A stretch of DNA of 64,000 nucleotides, taken from contig JBQLZQ010000030.1 in the NCBI GenBank assembly GCA_052168355.1, positions 1 through 64,000 of the forward strand, read 5' to 3'. Both the position numbers and the translations under genes were made by a program. Positions 40,638-48,883 of this stretch are shown piece after piece. The notes under the pieces are model-generated. The model had not been told where the DNA came from. It did not search any database and saw only the letters and a program-made list of their open reading frames with translations. Numbering within the stretch: position 1 is the stretch's first letter; the number at the start of each line of letters is the position of its first letter. This stretch comes from JBQLZQ01 sp052168355. Its GTDB lineage: Bacteria > Pseudomonadota > Alphaproteobacteria > DSM-16000 > Inquilinaceae.

Positions 40638-41773
40638 GGCGTCGATCCCCCGGCTGGCCGCGGCGGGGCGGGTGCGGTGACCTGGCCGCCCAGGCGACGG
40701 CCCTCGGGATCGAACAGATGGAGGCTGGCATGCTCGAGGTCGAGCCCCAACCGGTCGCCGGGGCCGATGCCATGCTGGCCGGCCAGGCACAGCAGCATGG
40801 CGCTGTCGTCCTTGGCCGCGGTATGGACGATGGTCTCGTTGCCAAGCTGCTCGACCTGGCCGGCGGTGACCGCAAAAGTGGAGGCCGGCGACAGGACCAC
40901 CTCGTGGGGCCTGATGCCCAGGGTCACCGCGTCGCCGATGGCCAGTCCCGTCGGGGCGATTTCCAGCGGCACGTCCAGTCGCGTCGCCCGGTCGGCGCCC
41001 AGCGTCACGCCCAGCGACGTGTCGCCGATGCGATCGACACTGGCGTCAAGGAAGTTCATGCGCGGCGATCCGATAAAGCCGGCGACAAAGGCATTGGCCG
41101 GATGATTGTAGAGATCCAGCGGGGTGCCGATCTGTTCGATCCGTCCGTCGCGCAGGACCACGATCCGATGGGCCAGGGTCATGGCTTCGATCTGGTCGTG
41201 GGTCACGTAGATCATGGTAGCGCCCAGCCGGGCATGCAGCGCCGACAGCTCGCTGCGCATGACCACCCGCAGTTCGGCGTCGAGGTTGGACAGGGGTTCG
41301 TCCAGCAGGAAGATGCCCGGGCGGCGGACGATGGCGCGTCCGATGGCCACCCGCTGCCGCTGGCCGCCGGACAGTTGGCGCGGCTTGCGGTCCAGCAGGG
41401 GCTCGATGCGCAGCATGCGCGCCACCTCGTCGATCTGCGCTGCGACCTCTTTTTTCGGCATCCGGCCGTTCTCCAGCCCGAAGGACAGGTTCTGCCGAAC
41501 CGACATGTGCGGATACAGCGCGTAGGACTGGAAGACCATGGCCAGGCCGCGGTCGGCGGCGGACCGGTCGTTGACGCGAACGCCGTCCAAAAGAATGTCG
41601 CCGCCGGTCGCCCGCTCCAGGCCGGCGATGACCCGCAGCAGCGTGGACTTGCCGCAGCCCGACGGGCCGACGAACACCACCATCTCGCCGTCCTGGACTT
41701 CCAGGTCGATGGCGCGCAGCACCTCGACCGCGCCGAACCGCTTGGTGACCGCTGAAAGATGCAGGTGCGCCAT
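40634..41773 (-). CDS. ABC ATPase, MalK/UgpC type
   Basis: A 379-residue cytoplasmic ATPase: Walker A GPSGCGKST, FQSYALYPHMSV, signature LSGGQRQRVAIGRAI, Walker B IFLLDEPLSNLD and VTHDQIEAM. From about residue 240 the OB/TOBE domain with LGIRPHEVVLS is typical of sugar-importer ATPases. Five bases separate its ATG from the upstream permease stop. It energises the two permeases encoded just upstream. Confidence 0.94.
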   Translation of the reverse strand: MAHLHLSAVTKRFGAVEVLRAIDLEVQDGEMVVFVGPSGCGKSTLLRVIAGLERATGGDILLDGVRVNDRSAADRGLAMVFQSYALYPHMSVRQNLSFGLENGRMPKKEVAAQIDEVARMLRIEPLLDRKPRQLSGGQRQRVAIGRAIVRRPGIFLLDEPLSNLDAELRVVMRSELSALHARLGATMIYVTHDQIEAMTLAHRIVVLRDGRIEQIGTPLDLYNHPANAFVAGFIGSPRMNFLDASVDRIGDTSLGVTLGADRATRLDVPLEIAPTGLAIGDAVTLGIRPHEVVLSPASTFAVTAGQVEQLGNETIVHTAAKDDSAMLLCLAGQHGIGPGDRLGLDLEHASLHLFDPEGRRLGGQVTAPAPPRPAGGSTP

Positions 41774-41778
41774 GGCCC

Positions 41779-42831
41779 TTACTTCATGCCCGTGGTGGCC
41801 ACGCCGGTCGTGATGAACCGCTGCAGGAAGACAAAGATCAACACCACAGGAAGCATCGTCAGCACCGTCATCGCCAGCACATAGTGCCACTGCACGTTGA
41901 GCTCGCCGGCGAAGGCGTTGAGGCCGACCTGCAGGGTGTAGAGCTCGCGCCGCGACAGAACGACCAGGGGCCACAGGAAATCGTTCCAGCGCCACATGAC
42001 GGAAAAGATGGCCAGCACCGCCAGCGCCGGCGCGGTCAGGGGCATGACGATGCGCCAGTAGATCTTCCACTCCGACGCCTTGTCCATGCGCGCGGCCTCC
42101 ATCAGCTCGTCCGGGATGGTCAGCATGTACTGGCGCAGCAGGAAGACGCCGGTGGGTGTCGCCACCGTCGGCAGGATGACCCCCCACAGGCTGTCGAACA
42201 GGTTCAGATGGCTGATCACCACATAGACCGGAACCAGGATCACCGGCAGCGGCACCATCAGGGTGGCCAGGATGAAAACCAGGATCGCGCCCCGTCCCCT
42301 GAAGGAGTATTTGGACAGCGCGAAGGCCGCCATCGAGTTGACGACGAGCGTGATCAGCGTCGCCGTCACGGTGACGAAGACGGAATTGCCGAAGAACGTC
42401 AGAAAGGCGAACCGCTGAAGCGGCTCCGTGTAATTCTCGGTGGCCAGCGCCACGCCGCGAATGGCTTCCCGGTTGCCGATCGGCACCTCGAACCGCTGGC
42501 TTGGATCGTCCGGGTCGACCATCCGGGCGACGATGCCGATGCGGCGCACCTGGGCCAGCACCCGCCGGGATCCGTCCTCCAGCGTCACGGTGTAGAGCTC
42601 CAGCGGCTCGTCGAAGCCGTCGACCGCGCGGGTTTCCGTCGCCAGCGGCATCAGCGTCGGCGGAAACTCGTTGAGCGCGGCCCGCGTCTTGAAGGACGAA
42701 AAGGTCAGCCAGACCGCCGGCCCCAGCATCAGCACCAGGCCCAGGATCAGCCACGTCCAGCTCACGATATCGGTCCAGTGCCAGCCGGCGCCGCCGCGCC
42801 TGCGGAACAGAAAGGCGCGCACCGCCTGCAT
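41779..42831 (-). CDS. ABC permease, MalG/UgpE type with large periplasmic insertion
   Basis: A 350-residue inner-membrane permease of carbohydrate importers; the EAA loop is MEAARMDKASEWKIYWRIVM. Between the first and second spans it has about 95 extra residues (about 55-150, rich in Glu/Arg/Asp, with LYTVTLEDGSRRVLAQVRR), whereas MalG-type permeases are usually 270-300 residues. The insertion should lie in the periplasm and might contact the binding protein. ATG 42831 shares a base with the stop of the first permease (TGATG). Confidence 0.9.
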   Translation of the reverse strand: MQAVRAFLFRRRGGAGWHWTDIVSWTWLILGLVLMLGPAVWLTFSSFKTRAALNEFPPTLMPLATETRAVDGFDEPLELYTVTLEDGSRRVLAQVRRIGIVARMVDPDDPSQRFEVPIGNREAIRGVALATENYTEPLQRFAFLTFFGNSVFVTVTATLITLVVNSMAAFALSKYSFRGRGAILVFILATLMVPLPVILVPVYVVISHLNLFDSLWGVILPTVATPTGVFLLRQYMLTIPDELMEAARMDKASEWKIYWRIVMPLTAPALAVLAIFSVMWRWNDFLWPLVVLSRRELYTLQVGLNAFAGELNVQWHYVLAMTVLTMLPVVLIFVFLQRFITTGVATTGMK

Positions 42832-43889
42832 CAGCCGGGCTCCCGCGAGCGTTGGGCCGACAGCCACAGCTGCAGCAGCGTCAGCACCATCAGAACCAGC
42901 CCCATGAGGATCGACGCGGCCGAGGCGAGGCCCAGATTGCGCAGCTGATTGGCGAACCCGGTCTGGTAGATGTACTGCACCAGCATCTGGGTCGAGGTTC
43001 CCGGCCCGCCGCCGGTCAGCACATAAACCTCGTCGAAAACCTGGACCGCGCGAATCAGGGCCAGGATCAGGACGACCAGCATGGTCGGCGCCAGCAGCGG
43101 CAGGGTGATCCGCGCGAAAGCGCGCCAACGGCCGGTGCCGTCCATCTCCGCCGCCTCGTACAGATCGGCCGGGATCGACTGCAGCCCGGCCAGCAGGATC
43201 AGGGTGAAGAACCCCATATGGGCCCAGGTGGTCACGAAGATCGCCCAGAACATGGCCCAGAACGGATCGCCCAGCCAGACGATGCCCTCCAGGCCAAGCC
43301 CGTCGAAAAGGGCGTTCAACAGCCCCTGCCGCTGCAGGATCCACTTCCAGATCAGCCCGACGACGACCGGCGACAGCAGGACCGGGAAGAAGAACACCGC
43401 GCGCCAGAACCCGCGGCCCGGGATCCGGCGGTTCAGGACCAGCGCCGTCGCCAGCGCCGTCAGCGCGACGGCCGGGACCTGGACGATCATGAAGGTCAGC
43501 GTGTTGTAGACGCCCGACCAGAAGGCGTCCTGCCGGCAGCTGAACGGATCGGTGAAATCCCGGCAGTCGAACAGCGTCGCGTACTGCTCGGCGCCCACGA
43601 ACACCCGGTCCTCCAGGAACAGGGCGGCCCCGCCGGTGAACGAATAGACGATGTTGATCATCAGCGGCACCGCCACGAACACCGTGAAGATGGCCATGTT
43701 GGGCAGCAGGAAGAACACGATCATGGCCCGGGTGCCGAACCGGCGCTGCAGCCAGGCGACGGGAAGCTCCACCGCTTCCAGCGCCAGGCGCAGCGGCTGG
43801 AAGGCGAGCGCGAATGCACGCGCCTTCCAGCCCTGGCCCGACTCCCGGCGGGGCAGGGATTCGAGGTCGTGGCCGGCCGGTTCGGCCAT
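42831..43889 (-). CDS. ABC permease, MalF/UgpA type
   Basis: A 352-residue inner-membrane permease with a long cytoplasmic N-terminus (first 50 residues) before the first span (MIVFFLLPNMAIFTVFVAVP). The EAA loop is LYEAAEMDGTGRWRAFARIT. A periplasmic loop has a two-cysteine segment, FDCRDFTDPFSCRQDAFW, that could form a disulfide. It partners the MalG-type permease encoded next. The start is 21 bases after the binding-protein stop. Confidence 0.92.
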   Translation of the reverse strand: MAEPAGHDLESLPRRESGQGWKARAFALAFQPLRLALEAVELPVAWLQRRFGTRAMIVFFLLPNMAIFTVFVAVPLMINIVYSFTGGAALFLEDRVFVGAEQYATLFDCRDFTDPFSCRQDAFWSGVYNTLTFMIVQVPAVALTALATALVLNRRIPGRGFWRAVFFFPVLLSPVVVGLIWKWILQRQGLLNALFDGLGLEGIVWLGDPFWAMFWAIFVTTWAHMGFFTLILLAGLQSIPADLYEAAEMDGTGRWRAFARITLPLLAPTMLVVLILALIRAVQVFDEVYVLTGGGPGTSTQMLVQYIYQTGFANQLRNLGLASAASILMGLVLMVLTLLQLWLSAQRSREPG

Positions 43890-43910
43890 GGGCCGCGGGC
43901 CGCCCTGCCC

Positions 43911-45185
43911 TTAGCGTTGCGCTTCGGCGATCTGGTCGGCGATGTCCTGTTCCATGCGGGCCAAGGCGTCGTCGAGCGACAGTTCGCCGGCCACCACCTG
44001 ACCCAGGCGGGTGATGATGGCGCCGTAGAGGACGCTGTTGTACCGATAGGCCTGCATGGCGATGGCCTTGGGCTCCAGCCGGCCCACCTCGGCCAGGAAG
44101 ACCTCCAGGGCGCGCTTCACCAGAGGGCTGTCGGACGCATATTCGACGCCGCTGTCGGCCAGCCCCGCATGGGCCGGAAGGAACAGCGTCCGCGACGTGA
44201 ACTCGCGCAGCACCGGCTCCGACGCCAGATAGTCCAGGACCCGCGCCACCTCCTCGGGGTGGTCTGTGTATTTGATGCCGACCAGCCCGGCGCCGCCGGC
44301 CATGCCGGTACAGGTCACCGGTCCACAGGGGTTGGCCACCGCCCACCAGTCGAAGGCGTCGCCGATCTGCTCCTCGAACTGGGCGATCTGCCAGGATCCG
44401 GAGAAATACATCACCACTTCGGCGTTGGCGAATTCCTCGTTGGCGCCGACATAGGTGGTGCCGGAAACCCCGCCCCACAGCTCCGCCGCCATGACGCCGT
44501 CCTGGTGCCATTGGACGATATTTTCGGACATGGCGCGGATGCCGTCGTCCGGCACCGCCGGATTGCCCTCTGCGTCGACCAGGGCGGCGCCAAAGCCGAT
44601 GGCGGGCCCTGAGAACCTATGCCCCGACCGGTCGATGGCCAGCGGAATCGGAACCTCCGTGGCCTCCGCCACCTCGGTGATCGCGGCGATCCATTCGTCC
44701 CAGGTCGCTCCCTGTTCCGGCACCGCGACGCCGGCCTGGTCGAACAGGGTCTTGTTGATGAACGGGCCGGTGACGGTCAACTGGGTGACGAAGCCGGGGA
44801 TGGCGTCGGACCCCTCCGGGCGCATCCAGCCCAGGAAATTGCCGAAATTTTCCTCCCAATAGGCCGGATCCTCGACCATCGGCCGGATGTCCAGCCAATG
44901 GTCGGCCAGCGCTACCAGGTCCGTGACCCGGGCGATGTCCGGCCCGCGCCCGCTTTCGAGTTGAACCGGCAGGGTCTCGCGGGTGGTTTGATAGGCGACC
45001 TCGTCGAGAACGATGTCGATGTCCGGGTTATCGGCCTCGAACCGCTCCAGAAGGTCCGCGACGACGGTCCCCTCGTTGCCGTCGGAATACCACATGATCC
45101 GGATCTCGGTCTGGGCCAGGGCGGGCCCGGCCAGCAGCATCCCGGTCAGGCAGGAAAGCGCCAGTCTGGCGTATCGTTTGGTCAT
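43911..45185 (-). CDS. ABC sugar-binding protein, family 1
   Basis: A 424-residue periplasmic protein with a Sec signal (MTKRYARLALSCLTGMLLAG, cleavage near ALAQ), then TEIRIMWYSDGNEGTVVADL, typical of MalE/UgpB-class proteins. Two cysteines close together (ANPCGPVTCTG) may form a disulfide. GAGGACGACAGACC precedes ATG 45185, so that start was chosen over the longer frame to 45227. It is expressed with the two permeases, the ATPase and two dehydrogenases. The ligand is an unknown mono- or oligosaccharide. Confidence 0.92.
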   Translation of the reverse strand: MTKRYARLALSCLTGMLLAGPALAQTEIRIMWYSDGNEGTVVADLLERFEADNPDIDIVLDEVAYQTTRETLPVQLESGRGPDIARVTDLVALADHWLDIRPMVEDPAYWEENFGNFLGWMRPEGSDAIPGFVTQLTVTGPFINKTLFDQAGVAVPEQGATWDEWIAAITEVAEATEVPIPLAIDRSGHRFSGPAIGFGAALVDAEGNPAVPDDGIRAMSENIVQWHQDGVMAAELWGGVSGTTYVGANEEFANAEVVMYFSGSWQIAQFEEQIGDAFDWWAVANPCGPVTCTGMAGGAGLVGIKYTDHPEEVARVLDYLASEPVLREFTSRTLFLPAHAGLADSGVEYASDSPLVKRALEVFLAEVGRLEPKAIAMQAYRYNSVLYGAIITRLGQVVAGELSLDDALARMEQDIADQIAEAQR

Positions 45186-45258
45186 GGTCTGTCGTCCTCC
45201 CTCGTTTCCATTGTTTCCGATCCCCATTCGCGGATCGACGCGGTTTTCCGGGCCGCCG

Positions 45259-47763
45259 TCATGCGGCGGCCTCGGCCAGATCGTGGGTCACGACCGTTCC
45301 GGCGATCGTCCATGTCGCTGGATCGATCACCTCGTGCGGCGTGGTCAGGCGGCCGTCGGCATGGCCGGTCAGCGGTCCATATTCCGGATCGGCAAGGCGC
45401 ATCCTGCCCGCGTCGTCGGGAAGGTCGGCGGTCAGGGTGCGCATCGCGGCCTGGAACCGGTCGAAGCTGCCGAAGTCGCCGCGAACGGCCAGACGCAGGA
45501 TCCAGAGATGCCGGTCGCCGCTCTGCCGGACCTCGACCCCGGCGGTCGGCCCGGTCGTCACCGGTTCCAGCGGATTAAGGCTGCGCAGCACACCAAAGGC
45601 GTCGCCGGCCGCGAAGGCGAGCATGTGCCGTTCCACCGCCAACGCGTCGAAGCGGTGCCAGGGGAACCAGGCGTGACTGAACCCTGCCGTACCGGGATGC
45701 GGCTCGACCAGCAGGACGGCCAGGCCGCGATACTGGTGAACGCGCGGCAGGGCCGCCGACCCGCCCCAGTAGGACGGCCGCGCGAAGCCTCCAATGATCG
45801 GTTCGCCCGGATGGTTGATCCAGATCTGGGTGTCCGGATCGCGTCCCACACGGGCATGAAGCAGCGTTTCCTGATAGCCCCAGCCGCCGGGCCGATAGCC
45901 GGCCGCCGTACCCAGCGCATAGGCATGGGTCTTGAAGTGCTGGAGCGCGGCAAGGCGCCCCGGCCCCTGAACGTAGCGCCAGTCGACCGCCACCCCAGTC
46001 GGGCACGAGGCCGCCTCGGCCAGGGACGGATCCGGCGTCAAGCGGCCGTCGCGGATCAGGGCGGCGAGCGGTCCCAGGGCAAAGCCGTGGGACGGCATCG
46101 CGCCGACGCCCCACAGCAGCCAGGCGATGCCGCTGATTTCGAGGGACCGCGCCGGGCGCAGGCTGTGCTCGTAGCTGCGGCCCTGTGACGCCGTCAGAAA
46201 ACCGTGGTGGCTGGTCCGCGCGACGATTTCGATCAGCCGGTGCGCCGCCCGCTCGGCCCGCCGCGCAAGCGCCGCGTCCGGACCCAGGCGCATCAGCGCC
46301 GTCAGGCCAAGAAGGTCGATGGGAAAGTAGGGGGCGCTGTTCCATTCCGCCAGTTCGTGCGCCTCGAAGGCGTCGAACCAGGCATGCAGCCTGTCCTCGG
46401 CGATTGCGGTCTGGTCGCGCCCGGTCCGGCCGCTTGCCGGGAAGCGGTCGCCGGGGAACACGATGCCGGCCAGATACTGGCAGACATGGAACAGCAGGGC
46501 GTGGTTCTCACTGAAGAACCACATCACGTCGTCGCCGGGTTCGTCCAGCCAGTACCGGAACCCGCGGATGGCCGTGTCGATCCGATCCGTCAGCTCCTCT
46601 GGCACGTCCGCCGGATGCTCCATCCGGATCCACAAAAGCGCGGTCAGAAGAAAGTCGGCGCAGTCGTAGCGCTGCTCGACGGGCACCAGCGCCGTCTCCA
46701 GAACGCGGCGCAGCGCGGCCCGATCGGCCCGGCCGCGCATCAGCATGGCCTGAGCCGTGGACAGGGTGTCGGGTCCCCGCGCCAGCCGCTCCAGCACCCG
46801 GTCGGCCCGGTGGACGGGATCGGCGCACGGCGCCATCCGCCAGTCACCGTGCAGGATTTCCACCGGCAGCACGCGGTCGAGCGAGAACCCGGCCGCGGAC
46901 AGGGTGATGCGAACCGACAGGTATCCGGCCGGCAGATGGTCGGCCGGTCCCAGATCGATCGCCGTGGCCCCGGCCGCGACCGACGTTCGAACCACGGCAT
47001 GTCCGCCGCAGATGCCATCGCCATGGGCTTCGGCCGTGACGGCGAGATCGACCGGCGCCGGGCCGGGCAGTACCGCGCGCACCGCGCCGCCTTCGATGGT
47101 TGGCGTCTCGAACCGGATGCCGGCAAGGAGGCGCGACAGCGCCGACGCGATCTCCGGTTTGATCGGCAGGGGCAGGGCGACGGTCACCGGGCCGCCCGCT
47201 ACGAGCGAGAGCGAGACGGCGTAACGCGTGTCCCGCTCGGCCAGATCGTCGAACCAGACGCCGATCTCGTGCAGGCCGGGCGCCAGGTCCAGCGTGAACT
47301 CGCGCGCCTGTTCGTCATTGCGTCGGTAAGGGGTCAGCCACCCGATCATCGTTCCGTCGCAATGGATGGCGGCGCCGCCGAAGGTCGCCAGTCGCACGAC
47401 GATGGTGCGCCGGTCCTCGGTCGCGATCCATGTCCTGGCCCAACTCGACAGGCGGGTCGGGCGGTACCAGAAGCCCGACCGTTCGATCCGTATGCCGGAA
47501 TGCGGAAACCGCCATTCGGTCCAGCCGGCCGGCGGGTTGGGTTCGGGCGGCCGGTCACGGAACCGGTCCGCGAAGTGCGTGCGGCAGGGATAGTCGTGGG
47601 GGATGACGTTGCGTTCCCTGGTCTTGAAGAACGCCGCGTCCATCCCGCCGGTCAACGAGGCGGCGGGAGAGATATAGGCCGCCTCGACCAAGGGCGAAAG
47701 CTGCCAGTGCACGATCGACCCCTCTGCCTGGGCGACGCGGAGCCAACTCCCTTCATGGCGCAT
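45259..47763 (-). CDS. Large uncharacterised protein, candidate cytoplasmic polysaccharide lyase/hydrolase
   Basis: An 834-residue protein that I do not recognise as a named family. Three parts are visible: an N-terminal strand-rich region (about 50-300) with a segment like sugar-binding jelly-rolls (GVWFDDLAERDTRYAVSL, about 169-186); a helix-rich middle (about 335-560) with FSENHALLFHVCQYLAG (417-433), EWNSAPYFPID (473-483) and ASQGRSYEH (525-533); and a C-terminal strand-rich part. This order is that of alpha/alpha-toroid lyases and hydrolases, and the Asn-His, Trp-Asn and Arg-Ser-Tyr clusters could be catalytic. There is no signal peptide, so it should act in the cytoplasm on imported sugar. 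ATG 47763 follows GGGGGAGGAA; a TTG at 47784 was rejected. It heads the sugar operon and is divergent from lacI. Confidence 0.7.
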   Translation of the reverse strand: MRHEGSWLRVAQAEGSIVHWQLSPLVEAAYISPAASLTGGMDAAFFKTRERNVIPHDYPCRTHFADRFRDRPPEPNPPAGWTEWRFPHSGIRIERSGFWYRPTRLSSWARTWIATEDRRTIVVRLATFGGAAIHCDGTMIGWLTPYRRNDEQAREFTLDLAPGLHEIGVWFDDLAERDTRYAVSLSLVAGGPVTVALPLPIKPEIASALSRLLAGIRFETPTIEGGAVRAVLPGPAPVDLAVTAEAHGDGICGGHAVVRTSVAAGATAIDLGPADHLPAGYLSVRITLSAAGFSLDRVLPVEILHGDWRMAPCADPVHRADRVLERLARGPDTLSTAQAMLMRGRADRAALRRVLETALVPVEQRYDCADFLLTALLWIRMEHPADVPEELTDRIDTAIRGFRYWLDEPGDDVMWFFSENHALLFHVCQYLAGIVFPGDRFPASGRTGRDQTAIAEDRLHAWFDAFEAHELAEWNSAPYFPIDLLGLTALMRLGPDAALARRAERAAHRLIEIVARTSHHGFLTASQGRSYEHSLRPARSLEISGIAWLLWGVGAMPSHGFALGPLAALIRDGRLTPDPSLAEAASCPTGVAVDWRYVQGPGRLAALQHFKTHAYALGTAAGYRPGGWGYQETLLHARVGRDPDTQIWINHPGEPIIGGFARPSYWGGSAALPRVHQYRGLAVLLVEPHPGTAGFSHAWFPWHRFDALAVERHMLAFAAGDAFGVLRSLNPLEPVTTGPTAGVEVRQSGDRHLWILRLAVRGDFGSFDRFQAAMRTLTADLPDDAGRMRLADPEYGPLTGHADGRLTTPHEVIDPATWTIAGTVVTHDLAEAAA

Positions 47764-47822
47764 CTTCGTGCGTTCCTCCCCCAAAGCCGATCATCAGCGG
47801 CATGAAAACCCTTGTCAAGATT

Positions 47823-47846
47823 TGCAAGAACTGAAAAATTCTTGCA
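47823..47846. promoter_or_regulatory. LacI-type operator in the divergent promoter
   Basis: TGCAAGAA (47823-47830) and TTCTTGCA (47839-47846) are perfect 8-bp arms separated by CTGAAAAA. CTTG-T-CAAG lies just upstream at 47811-47819. The site is 13 bases before the lacI start and 60 bases before the 834-residue gene start, so its occupancy could repress both. Confidence 0.6.
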
Positions 47847-47859
47847 GTCAGGAGGACCG

Positions 47860-48882
47860 ATGAACCGACCTCGATTGCAGGATCTGGCCCAGCGGTGCGG
47901 CACTTCGGTGAGCACCGTGTCGCGCGCCCTGGCCGGAAAGGCGGGCGTCAACCCGGTCATGCGGGCGCGGATCCTGGCGGCTGCCCAAGGGACCGGCTGG
48001 CGGGGCGGGTCTGTCACCGCGCCGATCGGGACCGTGGTGCTGGCGCTCAGCGAACACGCCATGCAGGACCACGACCGGAATCAGTTCACCTGGCACGTGG
48101 TGGAAGGGGTCACGACCGCGGCGGAAGCGGCTGGCATCACCATCGTGCCGCACCCGATCCGCGGGGCCGGCGCTAAAGGTATCGCGCGCAAGCTGAAAGA
48201 TACCAACGCCCAGGGTCTTTTGCTTCTGACCGTGGACGATCCCGCGGTGTTGGATTTCGCGGCTTCGGCGGGCGTGCCGGCCGTCATCGTCAATGGCGAC
48301 GATCCGGCGATGCGGCTGACCAGCGTGGCGCCCGACAACCGCCGTGCCGGCGAGGTCGCCACCCGGCATCTCATCGACAAGGGGCACCGCGATATCCTGG
48401 TTGTCGAAAAGCCTGGGCGCCGGACCATTCGGCAGCGTGTCGAGGGGTGGCGGGACGCGATGGGCGCCCACGGCCTGCGCTGCGGCGACGACCGCATCGT
48501 TCGGGTCGACGACTGGCTGGCCGCCGAGGCGGCGGCCGCCTTTTCGAAGTTTCGGGCCGAGCGCGGGCTTGACGCCACGGCGGTTCTCTGTGTCGCCGAT
48601 TGCCTGGCGATCGGCGTCCTGCGCGCGCTGAGCGAGGCGACGGTCGCGGTGCCCGACCGGATGTCGGTGGTCGGCATGGACGATCTGCCCGCCAGCCGGT
48701 TCCAGGCGCCGCCGCTGACCACCATCCATGTTCCGGCGCGCGAGATGGGGGAAGCCTCGGTCGGTCTGCTGGCGGATGTGGCGGCGGGACGGTTCGACCT
48801 GCCGCGCCATGTCGCTCTGGCCTGCCCGATGGTGGAAAGAAGCAGCGTGACGGTGCCGCGCACCGTTGCCGCTGCGACGTGA
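47860..48882 (+). CDS. LacI-family transcriptional regulator
   Basis: A 340-residue repressor. The helix-turn-helix is at the N-terminus (LQDLAQRCGTSVSTVSRALA, then GVNPVMRARILAAA), followed by a periplasmic-binding-fold ligand domain (from about 55, GTVVLALSEHAM; TSVAPDNRRAGEVATRHLI; VVGMDDLPASRF). GGAGGACCG precedes ATG 47860. It most likely controls the divergent sugar operon and the esterase gene that follows. The inducer is probably a sugar taken up by the 43911-40634 system. Confidence 0.93.
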   Translation: MNRPRLQDLAQRCGTSVSTVSRALAGKAGVNPVMRARILAAAQGTGWRGGSVTAPIGTVVLALSEHAMQDHDRNQFTWHVVEGVTTAAEAAGITIVPHPIRGAGAKGIARKLKDTNAQGLLLLTVDDPAVLDFAASAGVPAVIVNGDDPAMRLTSVAPDNRRAGEVATRHLIDKGHRDILVVEKPGRRTIRQRVEGWRDAMGAHGLRCGDDRIVRVDDWLAAEAAAAFSKFRAERGLDATAVLCVADCLAIGVLRALSEATVAVPDRMSVVGMDDLPASRFQAPPLTTIHVPAREMGEASVGLLADVAAGRFDLPRHVALACPMVERSSVTVPRTVAAAT

Positions 48883-48883
48883 T

